A stretch of 64,000 nt of DNA. Source: Mesorhizobium tamadayense (GTDB lineage: Bacteria > Pseudomonadota > Alphaproteobacteria > Rhizobiales > Rhizobiaceae). The position numbers were made by a program, and so were the translations under genes. Position 1 is the stretch's first letter, and every line of letters begins with the position of its first letter. The notes under the pieces are model-generated. The model made no database searches, was not told the DNA's origin, and saw only the letters and a list, made by a program, of their open reading frames with translations. Location: contig NZ_RQXT01000009.1 of the NCBI RefSeq assembly GCF_003863365.1, positions 1 through 64,000 of the forward strand. Reading direction: 5' to 3'. Below are positions 1 to 9,543 of this stretch, one piece after another.

Positions 1-11
1 GGATTCCTAGC

Positions 12-206
12 ATGACCGTAACGCCGCAGGCTGATGGCTACGTGATCATATTGCGTCCGGGTGACCATCAGAAAGTCACCCACCCAGACCGATACTTCGT
101 TCCCTACGACAGTGTCATCCCGTCCGGCGACGACAACTTCCACATCTGCCTGCATCCGACAGAGGAGCACGAAAACTGCTTCTTCGCGCCGTCGGAGGCG
201 ATGTAG
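12..206 (+). CDS. small hypothetical protein, possibly the end of a longer gene
   Basis: This is a 64-residue open frame with a plausible soluble composition and a C-terminal stretch rich in Cys, His and Phe (CLHPTEEHENCFF). I do not recognise the family. The frame is still open at the left edge of the window, so it may be the C-terminal end of a longer gene and the ATG at 12 may be internal. It converges on the permease gene at 283. No ribosome-binding site can be judged this close to the edge. It could be a chance open frame in GC-rich DNA. Confidence 0.35.
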   Translation: MTVTPQADGYVIILRPGDHQKVTHPDRYFVPYDSVIPSGDDNFHICLHPTEEHENCFFAPSEAM

Positions 207-282
207 TTGAAAACTTGCGGCATGATTGCCCCACCACGCTCGGCCCAACAGCCGATCAGGGCGCCGACCGGCATCGCCACGC

Positions 283-1200
283 CTATTTCACCGAGCCCGC
301 CGTCATGCCCATGATCAGGTAACGTTCGAGCGCGATGCCGATGATCGCCAGCGGCGCTATGGCCGCTGTGGCAAGAGCCGCCATCGACCACCAGTTGATG
401 CCTTGAGAGCCGGTCTGGCTCGCCACCATCACGGGGATGGTCTTGGCATCGGTCGAGGTGAGCAGGGCGGCGAAGAAATACTCGTTCCAGCACAGCACCA
501 TCGCCAGGATGAAGGCGGCGACCATGCCGGGGAGCGCTATCGGCATGACGATACGGAAGAAGGCGCCCCAGATCGACAGGCCGTCGACAAGCGCTGCCTC
601 CTCGAGCTCGACGGGAATAGAATTGAACTGGTCGCGCATGATCCAGATGACGATCGGCAGCACCATCAGCGTGTAGAGCAGCACGAGCCCGATGCGCGTG
701 TCGAGCAACGCCACTTCCCGGTAGAGCACCAGGAAGGGCAGCGCCAGCACCACCGGCGGCAGGATGAGCTGCGATAGGAAGAAGAAGGAGATGTCCTCGT
801 TCTTGAACCAGGCGAAGTGATAGCGATAGCGGGTGAGACCGTAGGCGGCGAGGCTGCCGATGATGATTGCCAGGCTCGACGCGCCGACCGAGGTGATGAC
901 CGAGTTCATGAAGCGTTTCAGGAACTCGTCGCGCACGGTCGAAGTCTGGGAAATCGAATCCGGCGACAGGCCGAGCGAGCGCCAGCCTTTCCAGTCGGGC
1001 TGGAAGTCGACGAAGGGGATAAGATGGCCCTGTGTGACGTCGACCGCCGATTTGAATGAGGTGGTGATCGTCCAATAGATCGGGAACAGGCAGACGAAGG
1101 ACCAGAACACCAGCGCGCCATAGATGAAGACGCGGCTGCCGACGAAGGCCGCCGGCGAGCGGATTTCGGAAACGGTGTAGTCGGTGGTCTGGACACTCAT
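283..1200 (-). CDS. CUT1 sugar ABC transporter permease, MalG type
   Basis: This 305-residue inner-membrane protein is one half of the channel of a binding-protein-dependent importer. It has about six hydrophobic segments, the first at residues 26-47. The permease EAA loop is clear at residues 200-224: EEAALVDG followed by IALPG, which docks on the ATPase. The start is the ATG at 1200, eight bases after the partner permease. A longer frame running upstream to 2301 is a shadow of that partner gene. The genes for the second permease, the binding protein and, divergently, the ATPase lie beside it. The substrate cannot be read from the sequence, but neighbouring RbsD-like and ribokinase-like genes suggest a pentose or related sugar. 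Confidence 0.88.
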   Translation of the reverse strand: MSVQTTDYTVSEIRSPAAFVGSRVFIYGALVFWSFVCLFPIYWTITTSFKSAVDVTQGHLIPFVDFQPDWKGWRSLGLSPDSISQTSTVRDEFLKRFMNSVITSVGASSLAIIIGSLAAYGLTRYRYHFAWFKNEDISFFFLSQLILPPVVLALPFLVLYREVALLDTRIGLVLLYTLMVLPIVIWIMRDQFNSIPVELEEAALVDGLSIWGAFFRIVMPIALPGMVAAFILAMVLCWNEYFFAALLTSTDAKTIPVMVASQTGSQGINWWSMAALATAAIAPLAIIGIALERYLIMGMTAGSVK

Positions 1201-1208
1201 GATACCGC

Positions 1209-2330
1209 TCAATTGACGTTGCGCACGAAGCGGTTGGCGAATTTCAGCAGCCAGGTGACGAACACGACGATGATGATCAGGTAGATCATGGCAAGCATGG
1301 TGCCGTAGCCGACATTCGAGCGGTCGCGATATTCCCGATAGATGAAGCTCGACACGGAATCTGTGGCGCCGCCGGGGCCGCCGGACGTCACCGTGATGAT
1401 GATGTCGGCAAGCTTGAGCTTGAAGATGATGCGCAGGATCACCGCCGTCACCGACACCGGCAGCATCAGCGGGAAGGTGACCTGCCAGAAGGTCTGCCAT
1501 GTCGTCGCGCCGTCGACGCGCGCCGCCTCGATCACCTCGCGCGACATCGCCTGCAGGCCGGCGAGCAGCATGATCATCATGAACGGAATGAAGGTCCAGG
1601 CGTCGAGCACCATGATCGAGATGCGGGCGGTGATCGGGTCGGAGAAGAAGGCGGGGTTGCCCCAGCCAAGATGGCGCGCCAGCGTCGCCGCCGGCCCAAA
1701 GCGGTATTCCATCAGCGACTTGCCGACCATCCACGACACCGCCACCGGCGATAGCATCAAGGGCAACAGGAAGACGACGCGGAAGAATTTTCGGGCGCGG
1801 ATCTGCGCGTTGAGCAGCAGCGCCAGCGCAAAAGCAATGACGTATTCGACCAGCACCGCCAGCACATAGAGCACCATGTTGAACAGCGCGTTGCGGTAGT
1901 AGGGGTCGCCCAGCATCTGCCAGAAATTGTCGAGCCCGTTGAATTTCCGGCCCGCGAACGAGCTGAGGTTCCAGTCGGTCAGCGCGATGTAGAAGCCGAA
2001 CAGCGTCGGGAAGATCACCATGGCGATGGTGAAGAGCAGGGCCGGCAGCAGGAACAGCGCGCGCTGGCCATCCTCGCCGCGCGTCAGCACCTGCCAGGCG
2101 CCGAGCGCCACGCCCCAAAGTACATAGGCATAGACCACCGGACGCCAGGTATAGAAGCCGATCGTGTCGACCTCGGTCTTGTAGAGGATCTGCATCACGA
2201 TTGTCGCCAGCAGCACGAGCGTCCCGGCAATCATCAAGGCCCAGCCGAGGCGCTTGCGGCCGGGTGGAATCAGATCGGCCGGTGTGGAATTTGCCGGCCA
2301 CGCATTCGCGGTCGAAGTCTGGTCAGCCAC
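1209..2330 (-). CDS. CUT1 sugar ABC transporter permease, MalF type
   Basis: This 373-residue permease carries the EAA loop (EVIEAARVDGATTW, ending LMLP) in its C-terminal half. Two extra hydrophobic segments near residues 25-75 precede the usual transmembrane core, as in MalF-like subunits. The longest frame begins at a TTG at 2369, which has no ribosome-binding site. The GTG at 2330 is preceded by an AAGGA at suitable spacing and is preferred. It sits between the binding-protein gene, 113 bases upstream, and the MalG-type permease, eight bases downstream, so the three are probably one transcript. Confidence 0.85.
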   Translation of the reverse strand: MADQTSTANAWPANSTPADLIPPGRKRLGWALMIAGTLVLLATIVMQILYKTEVDTIGFYTWRPVVYAYVLWGVALGAWQVLTRGEDGQRALFLLPALLFTIAMVIFPTLFGFYIALTDWNLSSFAGRKFNGLDNFWQMLGDPYYRNALFNMVLYVLAVLVEYVIAFALALLLNAQIRARKFFRVVFLLPLMLSPVAVSWMVGKSLMEYRFGPAATLARHLGWGNPAFFSDPITARISIMVLDAWTFIPFMMIMLLAGLQAMSREVIEAARVDGATTWQTFWQVTFPLMLPVSVTAVILRIIFKLKLADIIITVTSGGPGGATDSVSSFIYREYRDRSNVGYGTMLAMIYLIIIVVFVTWLLKFANRFVRNVN

Positions 2331-2443
2331 GGCTCTTGATCCTTCAGTCCAAGTGACCGGTTTGCTCAAGTGACCGGTTGGGGCCGGTCAAGGATGCGGC
2401 CCGGCGACGAGCGTCGCCGGGCCGCGACTTCTCCTGAGGCAGC

Positions 2444-4120
2444 CTACATGCCGAGCGAGGCTTTGTAGAGCTTGATCTGGTTCTCGCGGCCGATCTGGTC
2501 GGTCAGCTTCTCCCACGCGGCGGCGATCGCATCGGCGCCTTCCTGCGCCTTCATCTTGCCGGCGAAGGTGTTGGCCAGAATGTCCTCGGCGGCGCTGTAA
2601 TACTGGAAGATGCCAGGGATACGTGGCTCGATAGCCGCATTCGGATGGTTGTAGCTGTCGGCTTCCGACTTGAGATATGAGGTGGTGAACGCCTCGTCGT
2701 AACCCGCCGCCACCCATTCCGGAATGTTGAAATGGCTGTTGCGGTAGGGCTGGAAGCCGGACGGATACGCCGCGCACCAGAGCGACAGATCCTTGCCGCC
2801 GAGATGGGCGGCGGCGGACCATGCCGCCTTCTTCTTCTTCTCGTCGCTGTCGACGCGGGCCATGACATAGACGCCCCAGCCGAGATAGGCGCAATTCGGC
2901 GCGTAGTTCGGTCCGCTGGCGAGCTTTTCCCACTTGCCGGTCTTGGAGTTATAGACATCGTCCGAGCCCGGCAGGATCGAGAAGCCGGTGACGTCGCCAA
3001 CGACCGAGGAGTCGTTGGTTTTTACGTTGGAACCGACGTCGCCCCACCAGGCCACCATCGAACCCGTGCCGCCGAGAAACTGGCTGAACGCAGTCTGATT
3101 TGGGTCGGCGTTGATTTGATCTTGCGGCTCGGAAGGCAGTGCGTCGATCACGTCCTGGATTGCCCGCACCCAGGCCGGGTTATTGACGCGCGGCTTCATC
3201 GTATCCGGATCGAACAGCCAGGCCTTGTCGTCGGGGTGCTTGGCGTAGGCGCTGGCGCGGCTGCCAAGGAAGTAGAAGCCGAAGCCGCCCCAGGGCTTGG
3301 GCGCGTCGAGATAGCCGAAGACGTCCTGGCCCTTCATCTGCTTGCCCTTGAGGAACTTGGTCACGGCCTGCACCTGCTGCCAGGTCTTCGGCACACCCCA
3401 TTCCGTCAGGCCTGCCTTGTCACCGCTATCGGCTTTCCAGGCTGCTGCCAGATCAGAGTCGGCGAACACGTCGGTGCGGTAGTTGAAGTTGTGCGTGTCG
3501 CCGTCAACGGTCACGCGATACTGCTTGCCGTTCCACGTGCCGACCGGAGGCTTCAGATAGGCCACCAGGTCATCCATATCGATCTGCTTCTTGACCCAGT
3601 CCGGCATTTCGGAAGTGAGGCCCTTGCCGCAGACGTCGCCTTCGAAGGGCGCACCCATCTCGATGATGTCGAAGTCGACGGTGCCGGTGGCAATCGCCTG
3701 CTGCAGACGCGGATTGTAGTCGGCCTGGGCAAGATCGATCCAGTTGATCTTGGCGCCGGTATAGGCTTCCCACGGCTTCAGGAAGCCGCGGAACAGCACG
3801 TTGTGCAGGTTCTGGTTGTTGAGGCCCATGAAGGTAAGCTCGACGCCGGCGAATTCACCTTCCTTGACGTTGGCCTTGGTCGCTTCCAGGCAGAGCTCGC
3901 CGACCTTCTGGAAGTCGGCATCCGTCGGCTGGCCCTTGCCGACGCCCGGAATCTGCAGAATTTTCGAGCGCAGGTCGTCGGCCGCTGCCGCCGGCTTCGT
4001 CAGCGCGCCGAGCCCGGCGCCGGACGCGGCGGCGAGCGCCGCCATGCTGGCAGCACCCTTCAGCAAATCGCGGCGGGTCGCCCCGGCGCGTACCAGTTTT
4101 TCGTAAAGATCGACTCTCAT
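2444..4120 (-). CDS. extracellular sugar-binding protein, family 1, with Tat-like signal
   Basis: This is the 558-residue periplasmic receptor of the importer. The N-terminus has a Tat-type signal: RRD at residues 17-19, then a hydrophobic Ala/Gly stretch and an AAAADD cleavage region near residue 46. The mature part has the general composition of family 1 solute-binding proteins, but it is more than 100 residues longer than the usual size of about 420. The start ATG at 4120 follows a strong GGAGG. The gene leads the leftward operon and diverges from the ATPase gene at 4400 across a 279-base regulatory region. The sugar is unknown. A Tat signal implies that it folds, perhaps with a cofactor, before export. 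Confidence 0.85.
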   Translation of the reverse strand: MRVDLYEKLVRAGATRRDLLKGAASMAALAAASGAGLGALTKPAAAADDLRSKILQIPGVGKGQPTDADFQKVGELCLEATKANVKEGEFAGVELTFMGLNNQNLHNVLFRGFLKPWEAYTGAKINWIDLAQADYNPRLQQAIATGTVDFDIIEMGAPFEGDVCGKGLTSEMPDWVKKQIDMDDLVAYLKPPVGTWNGKQYRVTVDGDTHNFNYRTDVFADSDLAAAWKADSGDKAGLTEWGVPKTWQQVQAVTKFLKGKQMKGQDVFGYLDAPKPWGGFGFYFLGSRASAYAKHPDDKAWLFDPDTMKPRVNNPAWVRAIQDVIDALPSEPQDQINADPNQTAFSQFLGGTGSMVAWWGDVGSNVKTNDSSVVGDVTGFSILPGSDDVYNSKTGKWEKLASGPNYAPNCAYLGWGVYVMARVDSDEKKKKAAWSAAAHLGGKDLSLWCAAYPSGFQPYRNSHFNIPEWVAAGYDEAFTTSYLKSEADSYNHPNAAIEPRIPGIFQYYSAAEDILANTFAGKMKAQEGADAIAAAWEKLTDQIGRENQIKLYKASLGM

Positions 4121-4295
4121 CTCAAGGTTCCTCCCAGAACTTCAGTCGTGAATTGGAATTGCCAATCTCTCGGACGTCGAAACGTCTGCGGTTCTCCTAT
4201 ACCATAGGGGGACGTGGGACCCCACCCTGCGCCGCTTGGAGATCCGATTTTCGGCACTAATGTCGACGGTCGGATTGGCATTCGACACTATTCGC

Positions 4296-4307
4296 GTAAT
4301 CGATTAC
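4296..4307. promoter_or_regulatory. putative LacI-family operator
   Basis: A perfect 12-base palindrome, gtaatcgattac, lies between the divergent binding-protein and ATPase genes. A central CG flanked by A/T-rich arms is typical of LacI-family sugar repressor sites. No LacI-type regulator is encoded in the window, so the repressor must lie to the left or elsewhere. It is placed to control both transcripts. Confidence 0.5.
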
Positions 4308-4308
4308 C

Positions 4309-4339
4309 TTGTCAACAAGGACGGCTTTTTATCTATAAG
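4309..4339 (+). promoter_or_regulatory. putative promoter of the ATPase-rbsD-rbsK transcript
   Basis: A TTGTCA at 4309-4314 resembles a -35 box, and A/T-rich -10 candidates (tctata or tataag) lie at 4332-4339 with 17 to 19 bases between. It starts two bases after the LacI-type palindrome, so a bound repressor would block polymerase. This is pattern matching only. Confidence 0.35.
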
Positions 4340-4399
4340 ATACCGACTTGCCCTTGCCGTTGGCAATGGCTAGCTTCACCGAAAAAGATAGGGGAGACG

Positions 4400-5458
<1,059 letters not shown>

Positions 5459-5486
5459 CCGCAAACAGACTTTCCAAGAGGAAACC

Positions 5487-5939
5487 ATGCTCAAAGGGAT
5501 CAATCCGCTGCTCAATGCCGATGTGCTCCAGGCGCTGCGGGCGATGGGGCACGGCGACGACCTGATCGTCGCCGACACCAATTTCCCATCCGACTCCGTT
5601 GCGAAGCAGACCGTGCACGGCAAGCTGCTGCGCATCGATGCGCCGGCGGCCGAGGTGGTAAAGGCGGTGCTGTCGCTCTATCCGCTGGACAGCTTCGTCA
5701 ACGACGCCGCCGCGCGCATGGAGATCGTCGGCAAGCCGAACGAGATCCCGCCGGTGCAGAAGGAGGTGCAGAAGGAGATCGACGCGGCCGAGGGCAAGGC
5801 CTGGCCGATGATCTCGATCGAGCGCTACGCCTTCTACGAGCGCGCCAAGAAGGCATACTGTGTCATCCAGACGGGCGAGCGTCGCTTCTATGGCTGCTTC
5901 GCCTTCCGCAAGGGCGTCGTTCCGCCGGACGCGGAGTGA
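5487..5939 (+). CDS. RbsD/FucU family sugar mutarotase
   Basis: This 150-residue cytoplasmic protein has the RbsD/FucU fold signature. His22 lies within GHGDD, Asp30 within ADTNFP, and a C-terminal RRFYGCFAFRKG segment lies near residue 130. Members interconvert the anomers of ribose or fucose after import so that kinases or isomerases receive the right form. The length fits FucU-like members slightly better than the 139-residue RbsD. It lies between the ABC ATPase and a ribokinase-family gene, four bases before the latter, so the three act in one sugar pathway. Which sugar it is cannot be settled here. Confidence 0.85.
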   Translation: MLKGINPLLNADVLQALRAMGHGDDLIVADTNFPSDSVAKQTVHGKLLRIDAPAAEVVKAVLSLYPLDSFVNDAAARMEIVGKPNEIPPVQKEVQKEIDAAEGKAWPMISIERYAFYERAKKAYCVIQTGERRFYGCFAFRKGVVPPDAE

Positions 5940-5943
5940 GAAG

Positions 5944-6888
5944 ATGGCCGCCGGCAAGCCCTTCGTCATGAAGCCTGTTGTGATCCTGGGTGTGTTCGTC
6001 GCCGACACGGCCTATCGCGCCGACCGCCAGCCGCGCATGGGCGAGACGCTCCTTGGCAATTCGTTCAAGCTCGGACCGGGCGGCAAGGGCTCGAACCAGG
6101 CGGTGGCGGCCGGCAAGCTCGGCGCCGACATCACCTTTCTGACGAGGCTCGGCGTCGATGCCTTCGCCGACATGGCCAAGCACACCTGGGAGGCGGCGAG
6201 CGTGAAAAGCGCGGTCATCGACACGCCGGACAGCTATACGGGCGCGGCCTACATCTTCGTGGAGGAGGGCACCGGCAACAACGCCATCATCGTCAGCCCA
6301 GGTGCTGCGATGCTGATCTCGCCCGCCGATATCGAGGCCCATGCCGGCCTGATCCGCTCGGCCGGCGTCTTCGTCACCCAACTCGAGCAGCCGATCGACG
6401 CCGCGCTGAAAGCGCTGGAGATCGCGCGCGCGGCCGGGGTGACGACCATCCTCAATCCGGCGCCCGCAGCCACCCTGCCGGATAGCATCTACGCGCTCTG
6501 CGACTACGTCACGCCCAACGAGTCCGAGGCCGAGGGATTGACCGGCATCACCGTCGCTTCGGTCGACGATGCCCGCCGCGCTGCCGACAGACTGCTGGCG
6601 AAGGGGGTGGGCGCTGTCATAGTGACGCTCGGCGAGAAGGGCGCGCTGCTGCACAGCAAGGGCCGGTCCGACCATGTCGGCGCGGTCAATGCCGGCCCGG
6701 TGGTCGAGACCACGGGGGCGGGCGACGCCTTCAATGGCGGCCTGGCCGCAGCGCTTGCCAAGGGCGTCGAGCCGCTGGAGGCCGTGCGCTTCGCCTGCGC
6801 CGTTGCCGGCATTTCGGTGACCCGTCCGGGCACAGCACCTTCCATGCCGACGCTCCAGGAAGTCGAGGCGCTACTGGCGAGGGCCTGA
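5944..6888 (+). CDS. ribokinase-family sugar kinase
   Basis: This 314-residue PfkB-family kinase has GGKGSNQ at residues 44-50, the first PfkB signature. The anion hole and catalytic base motif GAGDAF is at 258-263, with Asp261 as the likely base. It probably phosphorylates the imported sugar. An open frame extends upstream to 5860, but the ATG at 5944 directly follows the RbsD stop and fits the family N-terminus. A second ATG at about 5968 is possible. With the RbsD-like gene it resembles an rbsDK pair, but it is attached to a CUT1 transporter instead of the usual RbsABC. Confidence 0.88.
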   Translation: MAAGKPFVMKPVVILGVFVADTAYRADRQPRMGETLLGNSFKLGPGGKGSNQAVAAGKLGADITFLTRLGVDAFADMAKHTWEAASVKSAVIDTPDSYTGAAYIFVEEGTGNNAIIVSPGAAMLISPADIEAHAGLIRSAGVFVTQLEQPIDAALKALEIARAAGVTTILNPAPAATLPDSIYALCDYVTPNESEAEGLTGITVASVDDARRAADRLLAKGVGAVIVTLGEKGALLHSKGRSDHVGAVNAGPVVETTGAGDAFNGGLAAALAKGVEPLEAVRFACAVAGISVTRPGTAPSMPTLQEVEALLARA

Positions 6889-7222
6889 AGTCGCCAGCCT
6901 CGCGCGCGCCCTCACCGGCGCTACCAGCCTCGCGTCCGACGGGCGCCTGCCCTCATATTTCGGTATCTTGCGACCATGGTGGCATATTAGCCACGGTTAA
7001 TATTATTCGGCGCCGACGCCTTGCGCCGACGACATAGGTGTTCCGTAATGGGTCACCATGTCTGGCATCGCAATTGCACTGTCAGCAATGCCGGGGTGGA
7101 CTTGTGCCTCGGTAGCCGGGGGGCAAATTTGGGGGGCCCCGCCGCTTCGCGAATGGAGCGGCGGGCTCCTTGATGTTAAGTTGAGGGCCGCCTGAAACGC
7201 CAAAGCCTTGGGTGCCGTGCCG
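6889..7222. other. intergenic region with A/T-rich island and leader stem-loop
   Basis: No convincing gene lies here. There is a short A/T-rich island at about 6980-7010 and a direct repeat of ccagcctcgcg near 6895 and 6927. A 9-bp perfect stem (cccgccgct at 7138-7146 and agcggcggg at 7157-7165, ten-base loop) lies 57 bases before the SyrA-like gene. The stem could be a leader structure or a terminator read from either side. A nod box was looked for and not seen. Confidence 0.4.
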
Positions 7223-7468
7223 ATGTATTTTCCTCAATTTCTGGTGGGCATGTTCGCGACGTCGTTCATCACGGCAATCTGGGCCGAGCTGGAGACCGGC
7301 TCCGTCTGGAAGGCGCTCGGCTGGGCCGTCCTTGCAATGATCATTCTTCAGGTCGGATACGTCGGACTGGTGGTCCGGCTGATCTACAGAGGGGGATCGC
7401 AAGCCACTGAGGTAGACTTGGTATCGGCAAATGCCACACCACCGGTCCATCGCGCGCGTCCACGCTAA
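7223..7468 (+). CDS. SyrA/ExoX-like exopolysaccharide regulatory small membrane protein
   Basis: This 81-residue protein begins MYFPQFLVGM and has two hydrophobic segments (about residues 5-20 and 32-54) joined by an acidic turn, then a short polar tail. This matches the rhizobial family annotated as exopolysaccharide production repressor, which includes SyrA and ExoX of Sinorhizobium. Those proteins act at the inner membrane on exopolysaccharide synthesis. The ATG at 7223 is chosen over a TTG at 7208 because family members start MYFP. No exo or nod genes lie nearby, so it stands alone. Family membership is from memory of the motif; its direction of effect is unknown. Confidence 0.65.
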   Translation: MYFPQFLVGMFATSFITAIWAELETGSVWKALGWAVLAMIILQVGYVGLVVRLIYRGGSQATEVDLVSANATPPVHRARPR

Positions 7469-7677
7469 TCGGTTCGAGCGCAGTCGGGGCACGCGTGCCT
7501 AACCTGCCAGGTGCATATCGTTGCCGCAAACCGCTGCGCAGTTTTGGGCGACATGCTTACTCGCAATCCCGCGCGCCCACGACCGGCCGAATTCAGCCAT
7601 CAACCCGCCCTTCGGAACGCAAGCGATGCGAGCGCGTTCACTGTCTTGACCAAACACCCTGGTTCCGGAACGGTGAG

Positions 7678-7776
7678 ATGAAAAAGCCCTATCAGAAGCC
7701 AACGCTTGTAAAGCGCGAGAAGCTCACCGCGCGAACCGCCCAGATCGTCGCCTCGGGCGTCGTATTGGGCGAATGA
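7678..7776 (+). CDS. putative RiPP precursor peptide, lasso-leader-like
   Basis: This 32-residue peptide (MKKPYQKPTLVKREKL followed by a short Ala/Val/Gly-rich tail) has the spacing Y-x2-P-x-L-x7-T. That resembles the leader recognised by RiPP recognition elements in lasso peptide systems, and short rhizobial peptides with a KREKL core are called putative RiPP precursors. The segment after the conserved Thr is only about 14 residues. No maturation enzyme, peptidase or exporter is encoded nearby, so it is an orphan in this window. The ribosome site is weak (GGTGAG close to the ATG). A palindromic repeat follows 25 bases after the stop. Confidence 0.5.
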   Translation: MKKPYQKPTLVKREKLTARTAQIVASGVVLGE

Positions 7777-7801
7777 ATGCCGCTCTATCTTCTTTTTTAA
7801 C

Positions 7802-7846
7802 GCAATTCCTGACAGGAAAACCGTTTCACACTTTTCCTGGAATTGC
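7802..7846. repeat. dispersed 45-bp palindromic repeat, copy 1
   Basis: The ends gcaattcc and ggaattgc form an inverted repeat, and an inner ggaaaa/ttttcc pair extends the hairpin. The same element occurs at 38079-38122, 42829-42871 (opposite orientation) and 57360-57404. All copies are intergenic or at gene ends. This copy abuts the stop of the broken small gene that follows. Confidence 0.85.
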
Positions 7847-7847
7847 C

Positions 7848-8044
7848 CTAAAGGATTTTGCTGGTCAGCTCCAGCATCGTCGCGGCACCTTGCTCGCTGC
7901 CGGGCATGTGCACGACGCGCAAGAGGCCATATTCGATCCTTCGACCGGCATCGACACGCTTTCACCCACCCGCGGCAGCTCCTGGAAAGCGAGCTCGTCC
8001 ACATCCTTGGCGTCGTCAATCGAAACGCGGCATTTCACAGTCAT
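7848..8044 (-). pseudogene. small conserved protein gene with a frameshift
   Basis: The first frame begins at an ATG at 8044 with a GGGAGAGACAG ribosome site and reads MTVKCRVSIDD to about VEGSNM, then becomes Cys-rich nonsense and stops. One base over, the frame continues with GLLRVVHMPGSEQGAATM and ends at a TAG at 7848. Joined, they give a sensible acidic protein of about 65 residues. The interval is 197 bases, so one missing base near 7930-7945 would explain it. I do not know the function. It lies downstream of, and on the same strand as, the FAD oxidoreductase. Sequencing error is as likely as true decay. Confidence 0.55.
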
Positions 8045-8196
8045 CTGTCTCTCCCATCTTTTGCCCCTGTGCGGAACGAGGCAGTTTACTGAATGGTTCC
8101 GAGGGATCGGGCGAGCACAAGGTTTGGCTGTGGTGGTCGGCGAGACAGGCACAGGCCATCGATCCGACGCGACGCCGCTGATCCAACGCGGCGCCG

Positions 8197-9543
8197 CTAG
8201 AGAGCCGGGCCCAGCCGAATGGCGCTTCCGTCAGAAAAGCGCGACAGGCGAAAGCGGGTCAGATCGTGCCCGATCTTGTTTCCCTGGATCATATCAGCCA
8301 CGACCCGACCGATTCCCGGCCCGATGCCGAAGCCGTGACCGCTCATGCCTGTCGCGACGACGAGGCCGCTGATCGCCTGGACGCGATCCACCACGGGGAC
8401 GACGTCGGGCATTGCATCTATCATGCCTGACCAGCTTGCCTTTATGCGGACCGACCCGAGCTGTGGGAACAGGCGCTTGAAGTTGCGTTCGATCGAACGG
8501 AGACCGGAACGTTCGGGAGCAGGATTGAGCACCCGCATTCTTTCGAAAGGACTTTGGGAATCCGGCGTCCAGTGACGCGGCGTCGACCAGCTGTCCGGGT
8601 AGCCAGCGGGTGCGGCCGGCGAATAGCGTGACCCGAACGGATTGGCCATGAGCGCGGGAAGGTATTTCATCGCGTGCCGAAATGCGTCAGGGCCAAGGTA
8701 GAGCAAATGACTGCCTCCCGGGGCGAGCGTGTATCCGCCATCCTGCCTGCGCCTGAAAGCGATATGCTCTGCTGCCGCGGCACCTGCATGGATTTCAGGC
8801 ATTGGCTCCGTTGCCGCGGCGGTCGACCTGACGCTGAGCTGGGGAATGGAGACGCCATGTCTTCTGAGGAAAAGGGAAGACCAAGCGCCGCCCGCGAGCA
8901 GAACGCTGGACGTCTCGATGTGACCCGCCTCGGTCCACACACCGCTGACCCTGCCGGCCGAGATTTCCAGGGTTCGCGCCGCGCAATTCTCTACGATCTT
9001 GACGCCTTTGCGCGCTGCAAGCCGAGCTAGCGCGGGCACCGCCACCCAGGGCTCCGCCCGCATGTCGGAAGGTGTCGTCATCGCGCCCTTGAAACTGCGT
9101 GACATGCCTTTGATGAGACCCGCGGTTTCCTGCGCGTCCAGAAGGCGGGTGTCGATCTCATGGACGGCGGCGACCTTCATGAATTCTTCGTAGCCGGCCA
9201 TTTCGCGATCCGAGTTTGCCAGGTAAGTCACACCTGTCTGGTTCAGGCCGATGTCTTCGCCACATTCCTCAGCCAGTTGCCGCCAGTGACGGGACGCCTC
9301 GATCACGATCGGCAGCTCATCCGCATCGCGTCCCTGCTTGCGGATCCATCCCCAATTGCGTGACGACTGTTCGGCCGCGATGCGTCCCTTTTCGACCAGC
9401 GTCACCGAGATGTTTCCCCGCGTAAGAAAAAGCGCTGTCGTGACGCCGATAATGCCGCCGCCGACAATCACCACGTCCGCACTTTTCGGTGGAGGACCGG
9501 GATATTGGATCGGGTCTGCTTCGGAGAATGGGAAAGTGGGCAA
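8197..9543 (-). CDS. FAD-dependent oxidoreductase, DAO (DadA-like) family
   Basis: This 448-residue flavoprotein has the dinucleotide-binding motif VVIVGGGIIG at residues 24-33 and the family pair VEKGRIAAEQSSRNWG just after. A C-terminal SGLVVATGMSGHGFGIGPG closes the FAD site. Members oxidise amines or amino acids such as D-amino acids, sarcosine or glycine. The substrate is unknown here. The only start that includes the whole FAD motif is a TTG at 9543, preceded by AGGAT at good spacing. It appears to be a single gene, with the frameshifted small gene about 150 bases downstream. Confidence 0.8.
   Translation of the reverse strand: MPTFPFSEADPIQYPGPPPKSADVVIVGGGIIGVTTALFLTRGNISVTLVEKGRIAAEQSSRNWGWIRKQGRDADELPIVIEASRHWRQLAEECGEDIGLNQTGVTYLANSDREMAGYEEFMKVAAVHEIDTRLLDAQETAGLIKGMSRSFKGAMTTPSDMRAEPWVAVPALARLAARKGVKIVENCAARTLEISAGRVSGVWTEAGHIETSSVLLAGGAWSSLFLRRHGVSIPQLSVRSTAAATEPMPEIHAGAAAAEHIAFRRRQDGGYTLAPGGSHLLYLGPDAFRHAMKYLPALMANPFGSRYSPAAPAGYPDSWSTPRHWTPDSQSPFERMRVLNPAPERSGLRSIERNFKRLFPQLGSVRIKASWSGMIDAMPDVVPVVDRVQAISGLVVATGMSGHGFGIGPGIGRVVADMIQGNKIGHDLTRFRLSRFSDGSAIRLGPAL

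Noticed and set aside
283..2301. single 672-codon minus-strand frame as one protein
   Set aside because: Its first half is a shadow of the MalF-type permease; the real MalG-type gene starts at 1200 within it.
2732..4207. 491-codon open frame on the plus strand
   Set aside because: It is antisense to the sugar-binding protein gene, has a Val/Gly/Arg-rich composition typical of a shadow frame in GC-rich DNA, and lacks a ribosome site.
6889..7222. nod box or SyrM box before the SyrA-like gene
   Set aside because: No stretch resembles the conserved nod box pattern; only an A/T-rich island and a stem-loop are seen.
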